From the NCBI GenBank assembly GCA_900552075.1, contig URYL01000005.1, positions 97,014-161,013 on the forward strand: a DNA stretch of 64,000 nucleotides, given 5' to 3'. The DNA is from an uncultured Bacteroides sp. GTDB lineage: Bacteria; Bacteroidota; Bacteroidia; Bacteroidales; Bacteroidaceae. Below are positions 33,816 through 42,025 of the stretch, piece by piece; positions within the stretch are counted from its first letter, which is position 1; each line of letters starts with the position of its first letter. The notes beneath the pieces were generated by a model. It made no database searches and was not told where the DNA came from. It saw only the letters and a list, made by a program, of their open reading frames with translations. A program made the translations under genes and the position numbers.

Positions 33816-35297
33816 ATGGAATACACAGAAAAAGGAAGCAGAACTTATCTGTTCTCCATCGTACTTGTAGCCGTTCTTGGAGGACTTCTATTCGGTTATG
33901 ATACAGCCGTCATTTCTGGTGCAGAAAAAGGCCTTCAAGCTTTCTTCATGGGCGCAGATGATTTTATTTATACTGACACTTGGCACGGAATCACCTCTTC
34001 AAGTGCCCTTTTAGGCTGCATCATCGGTAGTGCCCTTTCCGGCTTTTTTGCATCTCGTTTTGGAAGAAAGTTTTCCCTCCTATTTGCAGGCATCATGTTT
34101 TTCTTGTCAGCCCTAGGTTCATACTATCCGGAATTTCTCCTATTTCCATACGGAACCCCCTCCTATTCATTGTTGGTGGCATTCAATTTCTACCGTGTCA
34201 TTGGAGGCATAGGCGTAGGACTGGCTTCGGCCATCTGTCCCATGTATATAGCAGAGATTGCTCCGAGCAACATCCGAGGAACATTAGTCTCCTGGAACCA
34301 GTTTGCCATCATCTTCGGACAGTTGGTAGTGTATTTTGTCAACTTCCTTATCCTGGGCAACCACCTGAATCCTGTTGTAGAAATCGTAGACGGGGTAAAC
34401 CGCATCATGAACCCGGAAGAAGCAGCCTGGACCATTGAAAGCGGATGGCGTCTGATGTTTGTCAGTGAAGCTGTTCCTGCCGGACTGTTTACCCTTCTGG
34501 TACTGTTTGTCCCTGAAACACCCCGTTATCTGGCCATGACCGGACGCGATGAAAAAGCCTTGTTTGTATTGAGTCGAATCAACGGACTGACACAAGCCAA
34601 AACAATCCTAAGTGAAATTAAAGCCACAGCGAATGAAAAAACAGAAAAGCTGTTTACATACGGCTGGATGGTAATCTTCATCGGCATCATGCTGAGCGTC
34701 TTCCAACAAGCCGTAGGTATCAATGCCGTACTTTACTTTGCTCCTCGTATCTTTGAAAGCATGGGTATGGGCAACCCAATGGTACAGACCGTTTTCATGG
34801 GCATTGTCAATATTCTGTTTACCTTACTAGCCGTCTTTACCGTAGAAAAATGGGGACGCAAACCCCTGCTGATTTACGGTTCCATCGGTATGGCAATCGG
34901 TGCACTGGGAGTGGCATTCAGTAATGCCGTTGCAGGACTTTCCCCCATGATACCTGTCATCAGCATCATGGTTTACAGTGCCTCGTTCATGTTCAGCTGG
35001 GGCCCGATTTGTTGGGTACTCATCGCCGAAATCTTCCCCAACACTATCCGTGGGGCTGCCGTAGCCATCGCCGTAGCCTTCCAATGGATATTCAATTTCA
35101 TCGTTTCGTCTACCTTCCTGCCGATGTACAACATGAGCGCCGGAGATATGGGAGAAAAATTCGGACACATGTTCGTATATGGACTATACGGAGCAATCTG
35201 TATCCTTGCAGCCCTCTTTGTATGGCGGCTAGTCCCGGAAACCAAGGGCAAAACACTGGAAGACATGACACGTCTGTGGAAGACACGCCGGAAATGA
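33816..35297 (+). CDS. xylE: D-xylose:H+ symporter, MFS sugar porter
   Basis: The 493-residue membrane protein has twelve predicted helices and the sugar-porter signatures: GYDTAVISGA in helix 1, RVIGGIGVGLASA near residue 130 followed by PMYIAEIAP, PETPRYL near 242, GRKPLLIYG after the seventh helix and PETKGKTLEDM at the end. These match bacterial XylE. Bacteroidetes members carry the longer periplasmic loop seen here near residues 190-215. The ATG at 33816 (MEYTEKGSRTYLF) is chosen because the upstream part of the frame overlaps the hairpin. It imports xylose for xylA and xylB. Confidence 0.93.
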   Translation: MEYTEKGSRTYLFSIVLVAVLGGLLFGYDTAVISGAEKGLQAFFMGADDFIYTDTWHGITSSSALLGCIIGSALSGFFASRFGRKFSLLFAGIMFFLSALGSYYPEFLLFPYGTPSYSLLVAFNFYRVIGGIGVGLASAICPMYIAEIAPSNIRGTLVSWNQFAIIFGQLVVYFVNFLILGNHLNPVVEIVDGVNRIMNPEEAAWTIESGWRLMFVSEAVPAGLFTLLVLFVPETPRYLAMTGRDEKALFVLSRINGLTQAKTILSEIKATANEKTEKLFTYGWMVIFIGIMLSVFQQAVGINAVLYFAPRIFESMGMGNPMVQTVFMGIVNILFTLLAVFTVEKWGRKPLLIYGSIGMAIGALGVAFSNAVAGLSPMIPVISIMVYSASFMFSWGPICWVLIAEIFPNTIRGAAVAIAVAFQWIFNFIVSSTFLPMYNMSAGDMGEKFGHMFVYGLYGAICILAALFVWRLVPETKGKTLEDMTRLWKTRRK

Positions 35298-35314
35298 CCT
35301 TCAGAAACAAACAT

Positions 35315-35356
35315 AAAAAAAGACATTCAGGAAAACCTCACTGAATGTCTTTTTTT
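35315..35356. terminator. Bidirectional terminator between xylE and the tRNA-Met genes
   Basis: A perfect 16-bp stem, AAAAAAAGACATTCAG / CTGAATGTCTTTTTTT, with a 10-base loop serves both xylE (plus) and the tRNA-Met pair (minus). It lies 17 bp after the xylE stop and 1 bp after the tRNA end. Confidence 0.92.
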
Positions 35357-35357
35357 G

Positions 35358-35431
35358 TAGCGGGACCCGGGATTGAACCGGGGACCTCATGATTATGAAT
35401 CATGCGCTCTAACCAGCTGAGCTATCCCGCC
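35358..35431 (-). tRNA. tRNA-Met (anticodon CAT), copy 1
   Basis: This 74-base cloverleaf has acceptor stem GGCGGGA / TCCCGCT with discriminator A. The anticodon arm is CATGA-TTCATAA-TCATG, and the T-loop is GGTTCAATCC. CAT could also mark tRNA-Ile2 with modified C34, but the acceptor stem and the paired arrangement fit elongator Met. CCA is not encoded. Confidence 0.93.
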
Positions 35432-35488
35432 ATTCCATTAAAAAAACCGCCAGGCGTGGAAGCCACCCAACGGCTAAATCATTCTTCG

Positions 35489-35562
35489 TAGCGGGACCCG
35501 GGATTGAACCGGGGACCTCATGATTATGAATCATGCGCTCTAACCAGCTGAGCTATCCCGCC
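35489..35562 (-). tRNA. tRNA-Met (anticodon CAT), copy 2
   Basis: The 74 bases are identical to the copy at 35358-35431. The 57-bp spacer between the two is not duplicated. Both are read from the strong promoter at 35584-35615, so this copy is transcribed first. Confidence 0.93.
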
Positions 35563-35878
35563 ATCATTTCGTGATTGCGGGTGCAAAGATAGAGTAACTT
35601 TTTGAATTACGCAAATTTATCTTCTCTTTTTTACTGTTTTTCCACTGAAGAGTGTATAAAGCCTAAATCTACATTCACATAACAGGCTGTAAACAAAAAC
35701 ATTCCATTCCATCGGCAGAAAGCTAGCGTTTGTCTTACCATATATCCTAGCCTTTATTCCAAGTACCCACAGCAGAAAAAGTTCTAAAAAAATTTCTTCA
35801 ATCACTATGGAGTGAACAAAAAAATACTTTAATTTGCCGCCGTTGCAAAAAAATACAAATAAAAACGCCAAAAACATC
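35563..35878. other. 316-bp spacer between tRNA-Met and the START-like gene
   Basis: The spacer contains the tRNA-Met promoter (35584-35615, minus) and, near its right end, a degenerate plus-strand box TTAATTTG at about 35829-35836. The middle is AT-rich and I see no gene or fold in it. Confidence 0.5.
35584..35615 (-). promoter_or_regulatory. Promoter of the tRNA-Met pair
   Basis: On the minus strand TTTG (35612-35615) and TATCTTTG (35584-35591) are separated by 20 bp, the full Bacteroidetes primary-sigma pattern, 21 bp ahead of the mature tRNA. Confidence 0.8.
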
Positions 35879-36262
35879 ATGAAAAGAAAAACACAAATCG
35901 AATATCCACTGAACCCTTCATCCAGTGTCATTATATGGAACGCCATCAGTACCACCGCAGGCCTGCAACGCTGGTTTGCCGACCAAGTGACGAAAGAAGG
36001 AAAAACTTATACGTTCCGCTGGGGAAAGACTGAAACACGGCAAGCCATCGTAGTCAACAGCCGACCGGAATTCTTTATCCGTTTTCATTGGCTGGATGAT
36101 GAGGAGGCCAAGAGCTATTTTGAGATGAAAATCCATTACAACGAACTGACTACCGACCATACACTGGAAATTACAGACTTCGCTGAACCAGGAGAAGAGG
36201 AAGATGTACGTAATCTATGGGATTCCCAGATAGAGACCTTGAAAAGAGTTTTCGGAGTATAA
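35879..36262 (+). CDS. START/AHSA1-like domain protein
   Basis: The 127-residue protein has the shape of an activator-of-Hsp90 (AHSA1/SRPBCC) fold: an N-terminal strand (IEYPLN), a helix beginning NAISTTAGLQRWFAD, and alternating strands through TYTFRWGKTETRQAIV and FIRFHWLDDEEAKSYFEMKI, with a C-terminal helix. The W residues after the first helix (LQRWF) are typical of the family. The ligand is unknown. The start at 35879 (MKRKTQIEY) fits better than the frame start at 35834. It lies 78 bp before the LptF/G gene on the same strand. Confidence 0.82.
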   Translation: MKRKTQIEYPLNPSSSVIIWNAISTTAGLQRWFADQVTKEGKTYTFRWGKTETRQAIVVNSRPEFFIRFHWLDDEEAKSYFEMKIHYNELTTDHTLEITDFAEPGEEEDVRNLWDSQIETLKRVFGV

Positions 36263-36287
36263 ATCTATAAAATATACAAAACTTTAT

Positions 36288-36316
36288 TTTGCTGTCCGTT
36301 TTTTGTGCTACTTTTG
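36288..36316 (+). promoter_or_regulatory. Candidate promoter of the LptF/G-ribBA operon
   Basis: TTTG at 36288-36291 and TACTTTTG at 36309-36316 have a 17-bp spacer, slightly short. The box lies downstream of the first ATG of the long frame (36305) and so supports the ATG at 36341. Confidence 0.55.
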
Positions 36317-36340
36317 CATGCTGATAATTATGATACAGGA

Positions 36341-38233
36341 ATGCTACGCATAAAAAAACTTGATATTTTCGTTTTAAAGAGTTTTCTGCTGCTCTTTTCG
36401 GGGACATTCTTTATCTGCCTTTTCATTTTCATGATGCAGTTTTTATGGAGATATGTCGACGAACTGGTAGGAAAAGGTCTGGAGATGAACGTGCTTGCCC
36501 AGTTTTTTTTCTTATCGGCACTGACTCTGATTCCTCTGTCTCTTCCACTGGCCATTCTGTTGGCTGCCCTGATGACATTCGGAAACTTTGGAGAACGCTA
36601 TGAATTGCTGTCTATGAAAGCGGCAGGCATCCCTTTACTCCGCATTATCCGTCCGGTCGTGCTTTTCTGCATGTTTCTGGGAATCATGTCGTTTTTTTTT
36701 CAGAACGTAATCGGGCCTAAGGCACAGAAAGAGCTGTGGACCTTACTGGTTTCCATGAAACAAAAATCACCGGAAGTGGACATTCCGGAAGGAGTGTTTT
36801 ACAGTGACATTGAAGGATATAACATCTATGTAAAGAAAAAAGACCGTGAAACAGGTATCCTGAAAGACGTCCTGATATACAATTTTTCCGATGGATTTGA
36901 GAATGCTCACATCATCTGGGCAGCAGAAGGAAAGTTGGAACTGACTGCCGACAAAAAACATCTGTACCTGCATCTGTACAACGGAGAGCAATTTGAGAAC
37001 CTGAAATCCCAATCGGTCATCTCACGCAACGTTCCCTACCGCCGGGAAACATTCAAGGAGAAACACACACTGATTGCCTTCGATACCAACTTTGAAATGG
37101 TGGACGGCAATTTCCTGAACCAGCGTTCAGACATCAAAAATATGCGCGAGATTTCACTCGCCATCGACTCTCTGAGCATGTATGCCGACAGCGTAGGACA
37201 TGCCATGTATTCGGATGCCATGAAAACAACTTACCGAAAACCGTTACTCACCAAAACTGATTCTACCAAAATCCAGACAGAACATCTGAGCATTATCAAT
37301 ACCGACAGCATTCTGAACGGCATGACGTCGGCACAGCGGTTGAAAGCCATCAACACCACCGAAATGCGTCTTTCCTCACTCATTTCAGAATGGAGCATGA
37401 AAAGCTATATGACAAGAGAGGCCGACGGAAACATCCGCCGTCACCAATCAGACTGGCACAAAAAAATCACTTTGTCACTGGCCTGTATCATCTTCTTCTT
37501 TATTGGTGCCCCATTGGGAGCCATCATCCGAAAAGGAGGACTGGGTATGCCAGTGGTAATTTCGGTCTTGATCTTTGTGCTCTACTACATCATCGACTCC
37601 GGAGCGACCCGTGTGGCCAAAAGTGGAGAGATGAACATTGTGCTGGGCACGTGGATGAGTACGATTATCTTGGCTCCACTGGGCGGATTTCTGACCTACA
37701 AATCCAACAAGGATTCTGTGGTATTCAACATCGATGTATATGTGGCTTTCTTCCGAAAGATACTGGGCATCAGAGTATCACGCCACATCTTCAAGAAGGA
37801 AGTCATCATCCATACTCCAGACTACGACCGAATCTACCAAGACCTGGACGACCTTTGCCGGAAGTGTGAAACCTACGAAAACACCCACAAGCTGTTGGGG
37901 CCGCCGAACTACTATCAGGTGTTTACAAACAACAAGCATGACGATGCCATCAAGGAAATCAGCCAGCAGATGGAAGCGTTGATAGAAGAATTGTCCAACA
38001 CAAAAGACGGAGTTGTGCTGAACTTTTTGAACAATTATCCGTTCTTATCTATCAAAGCGCATAAGAGCGTGTCGGACAACCGCTGGCTCAATCTGCTGAT
38101 TGGAATCATTGTTCCAGCCGGATTACTCATCTGGCTGAATATCTGGCGTTACCGGGTACGTCTGGACAAGGATCTGAAAACCATTGTCAAGACCAGCCGT
38201 GACATACAAGAAAGAATTAAAAAATCATTCTAA
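36341..38233 (+). CDS. LptF/LptG family LPS-export permease
   Basis: The 630-residue membrane protein belongs to the YjgP/YjgQ family that, with LptB, extracts lipopolysaccharide from the inner membrane. Helices lie at about residues 14-40, 53-78 and 95-120. A large periplasmic jellyroll-like domain (about 120-360) follows, then three helices at about 365-450. After this a C-terminal part of about 180 residues with a further helix near 590 goes beyond the 350-370 residues of E. coli LptF. Such long forms are usual in Bacteroidetes. The start MLRIKKLDIFVLKSF is chosen from the promoter position. ribBA follows 14 bp downstream. Confidence 0.88.
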   Translation: MLRIKKLDIFVLKSFLLLFSGTFFICLFIFMMQFLWRYVDELVGKGLEMNVLAQFFFLSALTLIPLSLPLAILLAALMTFGNFGERYELLSMKAAGIPLLRIIRPVVLFCMFLGIMSFFFQNVIGPKAQKELWTLLVSMKQKSPEVDIPEGVFYSDIEGYNIYVKKKDRETGILKDVLIYNFSDGFENAHIIWAAEGKLELTADKKHLYLHLYNGEQFENLKSQSVISRNVPYRRETFKEKHTLIAFDTNFEMVDGNFLNQRSDIKNMREISLAIDSLSMYADSVGHAMYSDAMKTTYRKPLLTKTDSTKIQTEHLSIINTDSILNGMTSAQRLKAINTTEMRLSSLISEWSMKSYMTREADGNIRRHQSDWHKKITLSLACIIFFFIGAPLGAIIRKGGLGMPVVISVLIFVLYYIIDSGATRVAKSGEMNIVLGTWMSTIILAPLGGFLTYKSNKDSVVFNIDVYVAFFRKILGIRVSRHIFKKEVIIHTPDYDRIYQDLDDLCRKCETYENTHKLLGPPNYYQVFTNNKHDDAIKEISQQMEALIEELSNTKDGVVLNFLNNYPFLSIKAHKSVSDNRWLNLLIGIIVPAGLLIWLNIWRYRVRLDKDLKTIVKTSRDIQERIKKSF

Positions 38234-38247
38234 ACTATCATATCATT

Positions 38248-39462
38248 ATGGAGAAAATCAAACTGAATACAATTGAAGAGGCAATCGAAGATTTCCGCAA
38301 AGGAGAATTCGTCATCATCGTAGACGACGAGGACCGCGAAAATGAGGGCGACCTGGTGGTAGCTGCCGAACTGATTACCCCGGAAAAAGTAAATTTCATG
38401 CTGAAACATGCAAGAGGTGTACTTTGCGCCCCTATCACTATATCCCGCTGCGAGGAACTGGACTTGCCACATCAGGTGTCTAACAACACGTCTGTATTGG
38501 GCACACCGTTCACCGTAACCATCGACAAACTGGAAGGCTGTACTACCGGAGTTTCAGCTGCCGACCGTGCAGCTACCATCCGTGCACTGGCCGACCCGAC
38601 TTCCAAACCGGAAACTTTCGGACGACCGGGACACGTGAACCCGCTGTATGCACAGGACAAAGGTGTACTCCGCCGTGCCGGACATACGGAAGCCTGCGTG
38701 GATATGGCCCGCTTGGCCGGACTCTACCCTGCCGCTGCCCTGATGGAAGTGATGAATGAAGACGGTACGATGGCCCGTCTGCCGGAACTGAAGAAGATGG
38801 CCGACGAATACGGCTTCAAACTGATTTCCATTGCCGACCTCATTGCTTACCGCCTGAAACAGGAATCACTGGTAGAAAAAGGAGTGGAAGTAGACATGCC
38901 GACCGAATACGGCCACTTCCGTCTGATTCCTTTCCGCCAGAAGAGCAACGGACTGGAACATGTGGCCCTGATTAAAGGCACTTTCGCCGAAAACGAACCG
39001 GTACTGGTACGCGTACATTCATCTTGTGCTACCGGCGACATCTTCGGCTCCATGCGCTGCGACTGCGGAGAACAGTTGCACAAGGCCATGCAGCAAATCG
39101 AGAAAGAAGGAAAGGGAGCCATCATCTACCTGAACCAGGAAGGACGCGGCATCGGCCTCATGGAAAAGATGAAAGCCTACAAGCTGCAGGAAGAAGGGAT
39201 GGACACGGTAGATGCCAACCTTTGTCTGGGACATCAGGCCGACGAACGCGACTACGGAGTAGGCGCACAGATTCTTCGCGAAGTCGGTATCCACAAGATG
39301 CGTCTGCTCACCAACAATCCGGTCAAGCGTGTGGGACTGGAAGCTTACGGACTGGAAATCGTGGAAAACGTGCCTATCGAAGTGACTCCCAACAAATACA
39401 ATGAACGCTACCTGCGTACCAAAAAAGACAGAATGGGACATACCCTACATTTCAATAAATAA
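38248..39462 (+). CDS. ribBA: Bifunctional 3,4-DHBP synthase / GTP cyclohydrolase II
   Basis: The 404-residue fusion catalyses the two entry steps of riboflavin synthesis. The RibB half (about 1-205) shows the Mg2+ motif DDEDRENEGDLVVAAE at residues 26-41 and RRAGHTEACVDMARLAG near 140. The RibA half (about 210-404) shows the GTP/zinc motif HSSCATGDIFGSMRCDCGEQ near 256-275, with the three zinc cysteines, and NQEGRGIGLMEK near 296. Both halves appear intact and of normal length. It is the second gene of the operon and has no FMN-riboswitch-like leader. Confidence 0.96.
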   Translation: MEKIKLNTIEEAIEDFRKGEFVIIVDDEDRENEGDLVVAAELITPEKVNFMLKHARGVLCAPITISRCEELDLPHQVSNNTSVLGTPFTVTIDKLEGCTTGVSAADRAATIRALADPTSKPETFGRPGHVNPLYAQDKGVLRRAGHTEACVDMARLAGLYPAAALMEVMNEDGTMARLPELKKMADEYGFKLISIADLIAYRLKQESLVEKGVEVDMPTEYGHFRLIPFRQKSNGLEHVALIKGTFAENEPVLVRVHSSCATGDIFGSMRCDCGEQLHKAMQQIEKEGKGAIIYLNQEGRGIGLMEKMKAYKLQEEGMDTVDANLCLGHQADERDYGVGAQILREVGIHKMRLLTNNPVKRVGLEAYGLEIVENVPIEVTPNKYNERYLRTKKDRMGHTLHFNK

Positions 39463-39471
39463 TCAAAACGT

Positions 39472-40173
39472 ATGGAAACAAACAATTTAGTAAAAAATTA
39501 TGCCAGCAAGGCTGCGCAAACCGCTTTGTTCCGCAGTGTATATCTCTGGATGACACTGGCACTGGTCATTACGGGCTTTGTAGCCATGTATGTGGCCAAA
39601 TCGTACACCCTCATTGAAGCCATGATGCAGAACTCCATCCTGTTCTGGGGCTTGCTGATTGCAGAAGTAGCCCTGGTGATGTATCTTTCTGCCCGCATAC
39701 ACAAAATCAGCTTCACTACGGCTACCCTCCTGTTCATCGCTTATTCGGTACTGAACGGGGTCACGATGTCCGTACTTTTCCTGATTTATACCCTCAGTTC
39801 CATTGCCACTACCTTCTTTGTGACAGCCGGAACGTTCGGGGTAACTGCTTTATACGGCTATGTCACCAAGAAAGACCTTACCCGTATCGGCAGTCTTTGC
39901 CTGATGGGAGTCATCGGACTGATTATCGCCTCACTGGTGAACATGTTCCTCCACAACTCGATGATGGACATGATTATTTCCTACATCGGCGTGCTGCTCT
40001 TTGTGGGGCTCACCGCTTACGACTCACAGAAAATCAAGCGACTCCTGTCGCACGACGACATTGAAGTGAACGAGACCACGCAGAAAATAGCCCTGATGGG
40101 AGCCTTGACCCTGTATCTCGACTTCATCAACTTGTTCATTTATCTCCTCCGGATACTTGGAGACAGAAAATAA
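39472..40173 (+). CDS. BAX inhibitor-1 / YccA family membrane protein
   Basis: The 233-residue protein has seven predicted helices and the BI-1 family pattern. A segment of the type FFVTAGTFGVTALYGYVTKKDL lies near residues 117-138, and the acidic last loop reads AYDSQKIKRLL near 182-192, where the family has its conserved aspartates. Bacterial members such as BsYetJ are pH-gated Ca2+ leak channels. It lies 9 bp after ribBA, at the end of that operon, and is followed by a strong terminator. Confidence 0.9.
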   Translation: METNNLVKNYASKAAQTALFRSVYLWMTLALVITGFVAMYVAKSYTLIEAMMQNSILFWGLLIAEVALVMYLSARIHKISFTTATLLFIAYSVLNGVTMSVLFLIYTLSSIATTFFVTAGTFGVTALYGYVTKKDLTRIGSLCLMGVIGLIIASLVNMFLHNSMMDMIISYIGVLLFVGLTAYDSQKIKRLLSHDDIEVNETTQKIALMGALTLYLDFINLFIYLLRILGDRK

Positions 40174-40182
40174 ACCTTTTTC

Positions 40183-40224
40183 GAAGCTAATTTCTTTTAT
40201 ATATGGAAGAAATTAGCTTCTTTT
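40183..40224 (+). terminator. Intrinsic terminator after the BI-1 gene
   Basis: A perfect 14-bp stem, GAAGCTAATTTCTT / AAGAAATTAGCTTC, is followed by TTTT. It starts 9 bp after the stop and separates the riboflavin operon from aspC. Confidence 0.88.
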
Positions 40225-40257
40225 GCAAAAAATTTCCAACTTTAATAACACAATAAC

Positions 40258-41451
40258 ATGAACCAACTTTCAGATCGTTTGAACAGCCTGTCGCCTTCGG
40301 CTACACTGGCTATGTCACAGAAAAGTAGTGAACTTAAAGCTCAGGGGGTTGACGTCATCAACCTGAGTGTGGGAGAACCGGATTTCAACACTCCTGACCA
40401 CATCAAAGAAGCTGCCAAGAAGGCCATTGACGAAAACTACTCTCGTTATTCACCTGTAGCCGGCTATCCGGCACTGCGCAACGCCATCGTGGCAAAACTG
40501 AAAAAAGAAAACGGTCTGGAATACACCGCCGCTCAAATCAGCTGTGCAAACGGTGCCAAGCAGTCTGTCTGCAACACCATCATGACCTTGATTAACAAAG
40601 GTGACGAAGTAATCGTTCCGGCTCCTTATTGGGTGAGCTATCCGGAAATGGTAAAACTGGCAGAAGGTACTCCTGTCATTGTACGTGCCGGCATCGAACA
40701 GGACTTCAAGATTACTCCTGCTCAGCTGGAAGCAGCCATCACTCCGAAAACACGTGCGCTGATTCTCTGCTCTCCGTCCAACCCGACAGGTTCCGTATAT
40801 TCTAAGGAAGAACTGAAAGGACTGGCAGAAGTCATCGCCAAACACGAACGTGTGATTGTAATTGCCGATGAAATCTACGAACATATCAACTATATCGGCA
40901 AACACGAAAGCATCGCTCAGTTTGCTGACATCAAAGACCGAGTAGTCATCGTCAACGGTGTATCAAAGGCATACGCTATGACGGGATGGCGTATCGGTTT
41001 CATTGCCGGACCGGAATGGATTGTAAAAGGCGTGAACAAGCTGCAGGGACAGTACACTTCAGGACCTTGCTCTGTATCACAGAAAGCTGCGGAAGCCGCT
41101 TACACGGGCACACAGGCTCCGGTAGAAGAAATGCGCAAGGCATTTGAACGCCGTCGCGACCTGATTGTGAAACTGGCAAAAGAAATCCCGGGATTTGAGG
41201 TGAACGTGCCGCAGGGAGCCTTCTACCTGTTCCCGAAATGCGACTCTTTCTTCGGAAAGAAAGACGGCGACCGTGTCATCAACAATGCGGATGACTTGGC
41301 TATGTACCTGCTGGAAGTAGGCCACGTGGCTTGCGTAGGCGGTACTTCTTTCGGTGCGCCTGAATGCATCCGTATGAGTTACGCCACTTCCGACGAGAAC
41401 ATCGTAGAATCTATGCGCCGTATCAAGGAAACTTTGGCTCGTTTGAAATAA
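40258..41451 (+). CDS. aspC: Aspartate aminotransferase (class I/II, PLP-dependent)
   Basis: The 397-residue fold-type I aminotransferase belongs to the Igamma (thermophile-type) aspartate aminotransferase group. The PLP lysine is Lys237 in NGVSKAYAMTGWRIGF. NLSVGEPDFNTP at about 35-46, the SPSNPTGSVY loop near 172 and the ADEIYEH motif near 203 fit the group. It interconverts aspartate and glutamate with oxaloacetate and 2-oxoglutarate. It stands alone between two terminators. Some family members also accept prephenate or aromatic substrates. Confidence 0.93.
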   Translation: MNQLSDRLNSLSPSATLAMSQKSSELKAQGVDVINLSVGEPDFNTPDHIKEAAKKAIDENYSRYSPVAGYPALRNAIVAKLKKENGLEYTAAQISCANGAKQSVCNTIMTLINKGDEVIVPAPYWVSYPEMVKLAEGTPVIVRAGIEQDFKITPAQLEAAITPKTRALILCSPSNPTGSVYSKEELKGLAEVIAKHERVIVIADEIYEHINYIGKHESIAQFADIKDRVVIVNGVSKAYAMTGWRIGFIAGPEWIVKGVNKLQGQYTSGPCSVSQKAAEAAYTGTQAPVEEMRKAFERRRDLIVKLAKEIPGFEVNVPQGAFYLFPKCDSFFGKKDGDRVINNADDLAMYLLEVGHVACVGGTSFGAPECIRMSYATSDENIVESMRRIKETLARLK

Positions 41452-41477
41452 CAAGCAGAAAAAGAGACGATTACATA

Positions 41478-41510
41478 ACAGCTCCGAAGATTTTTCGGGG
41501 CTGTTTTTTT
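41478..41510 (+). terminator. Intrinsic terminator after aspC
   Basis: ACAGCTCCGAA pairs with TTCGGGGCTGT around a short GATTT loop and is followed by a run of eight T, 26 bp past the stop codon. Confidence 0.88.
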
Positions 41511-41520
41511 ATGCTTCAAA

Positions 41521-41624
41521 AAACGCACTTGCATTTGGAATAAAACGCACTTGCGTTTCAGATAAAACGTACCTGCGTTTGAGTTGAAATGTACTTGCGT
41601 TTTAACCGAAACGCAAAGGCGTTT
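41521..41624. repeat. Phased palindrome array C: five units, 22-bp period, same family as array B
   Basis: Five 16-bp copies start at 41521, 41543, 41565, 41587 and 41609, exactly 22 bp apart. Arms are AAACGC/GCATTT, AAACGC/GCGTTT, AAACGT/GCGTTT, AAATGT/GCGTTT and AAACGC/GCGTTT. Central tetramers are ACTT, ACTT, ACCT, ACTT and AAAG. The unit AAACGCACTTGCGTTT is the exact reverse complement of the first unit of array B. It lies between the aspC terminator and the ferredoxin terminator, in a convergent gap. Confidence 0.92.
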
Positions 41625-41665
41625 TTACAGGACCTGATTTGACACCATATTCCCCAGAAAAAGGC

Positions 41666-41705
41666 AAAAAAAATAAGGGAATCCTTTAACAGGGTTCCCT
41701 TATTT
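41666..41705 (-). terminator. Intrinsic terminator after the ferredoxin gene
   Basis: The minus strand has AATAAGGGAA / TTCCCTTATT with a loop of about 11 bases, followed by eight T. It begins 22 bp past the ferredoxin stop. Confidence 0.88.
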
Positions 41706-41726
41706 TGTGTCATACAGACGATTCGA

Positions 41727-41894
41727 TTATCCCAAGTGAATTGCTTCAGAAGGACAAACGTCAGCACAAGTTCCACATTCTGTGCAAGCGTCCGGATTGA
41801 TTGAATATTTATCACCTTCTGAGATTGCGCCAACCGGGCATTCATCGATACAAGTACCGCAAGCGATACAATCGTCACTAATTACGTAAGCCAT
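41727..41894 (-). CDS. Small 2[4Fe-4S] ferredoxin (55 aa)
   Basis: A 55-residue ORF on the minus strand starts MAYVISDDCIACGTC and carries two perfect cluster motifs: CIACGTCIDECP at residues 9-20 and CTECGTCADVCP at 37-48, the second followed by SEAIHLG. This is a classical clostridial-type ferredoxin, a low-potential electron carrier for pyruvate:ferredoxin oxidoreductase and similar anaerobic enzymes. The pattern CxxCxxCxxxCP is complete in both halves. It is monocistronic, with its own terminator, and lies upstream of nothing on its strand for 270 bp. Its small size makes it easy to miss. Confidence 0.96.
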   Translation of the reverse strand: MAYVISDDCIACGTCIDECPVGAISEGDKYSINPDACTECGTCADVCPSEAIHLG

Positions 41895-42025
41895 TGTTGT
41901 AAAAAAGTTAAGTTATTATTAGTCCTAATTTGATAGTGCAAAGTTAATCTTTTTCCTTTCAGTTGTCACATCCACTTTACATTTTCTATCTAATTCGGCA
42001 CAATTTATAATTCGTCTAAATAGAC

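Noticed and set aside
35358..35562. Direct repeat considered as an insertion-sequence footprint or attachment site
   Set aside because: It is two identical tRNA-Met genes. There is no integrase, transposase or flanking duplication.
38230..38250. FMN riboswitch ahead of ribBA
   Set aside because: Only 14 bp separate ribBA from the gene upstream, with no room for the aptamer.
6390..41624. Palindrome arrays considered as CRISPR arrays
   Set aside because: Linkers are 6-12 bp, repeats 9-16 bp, units number four or five, and no cas genes are in the window.
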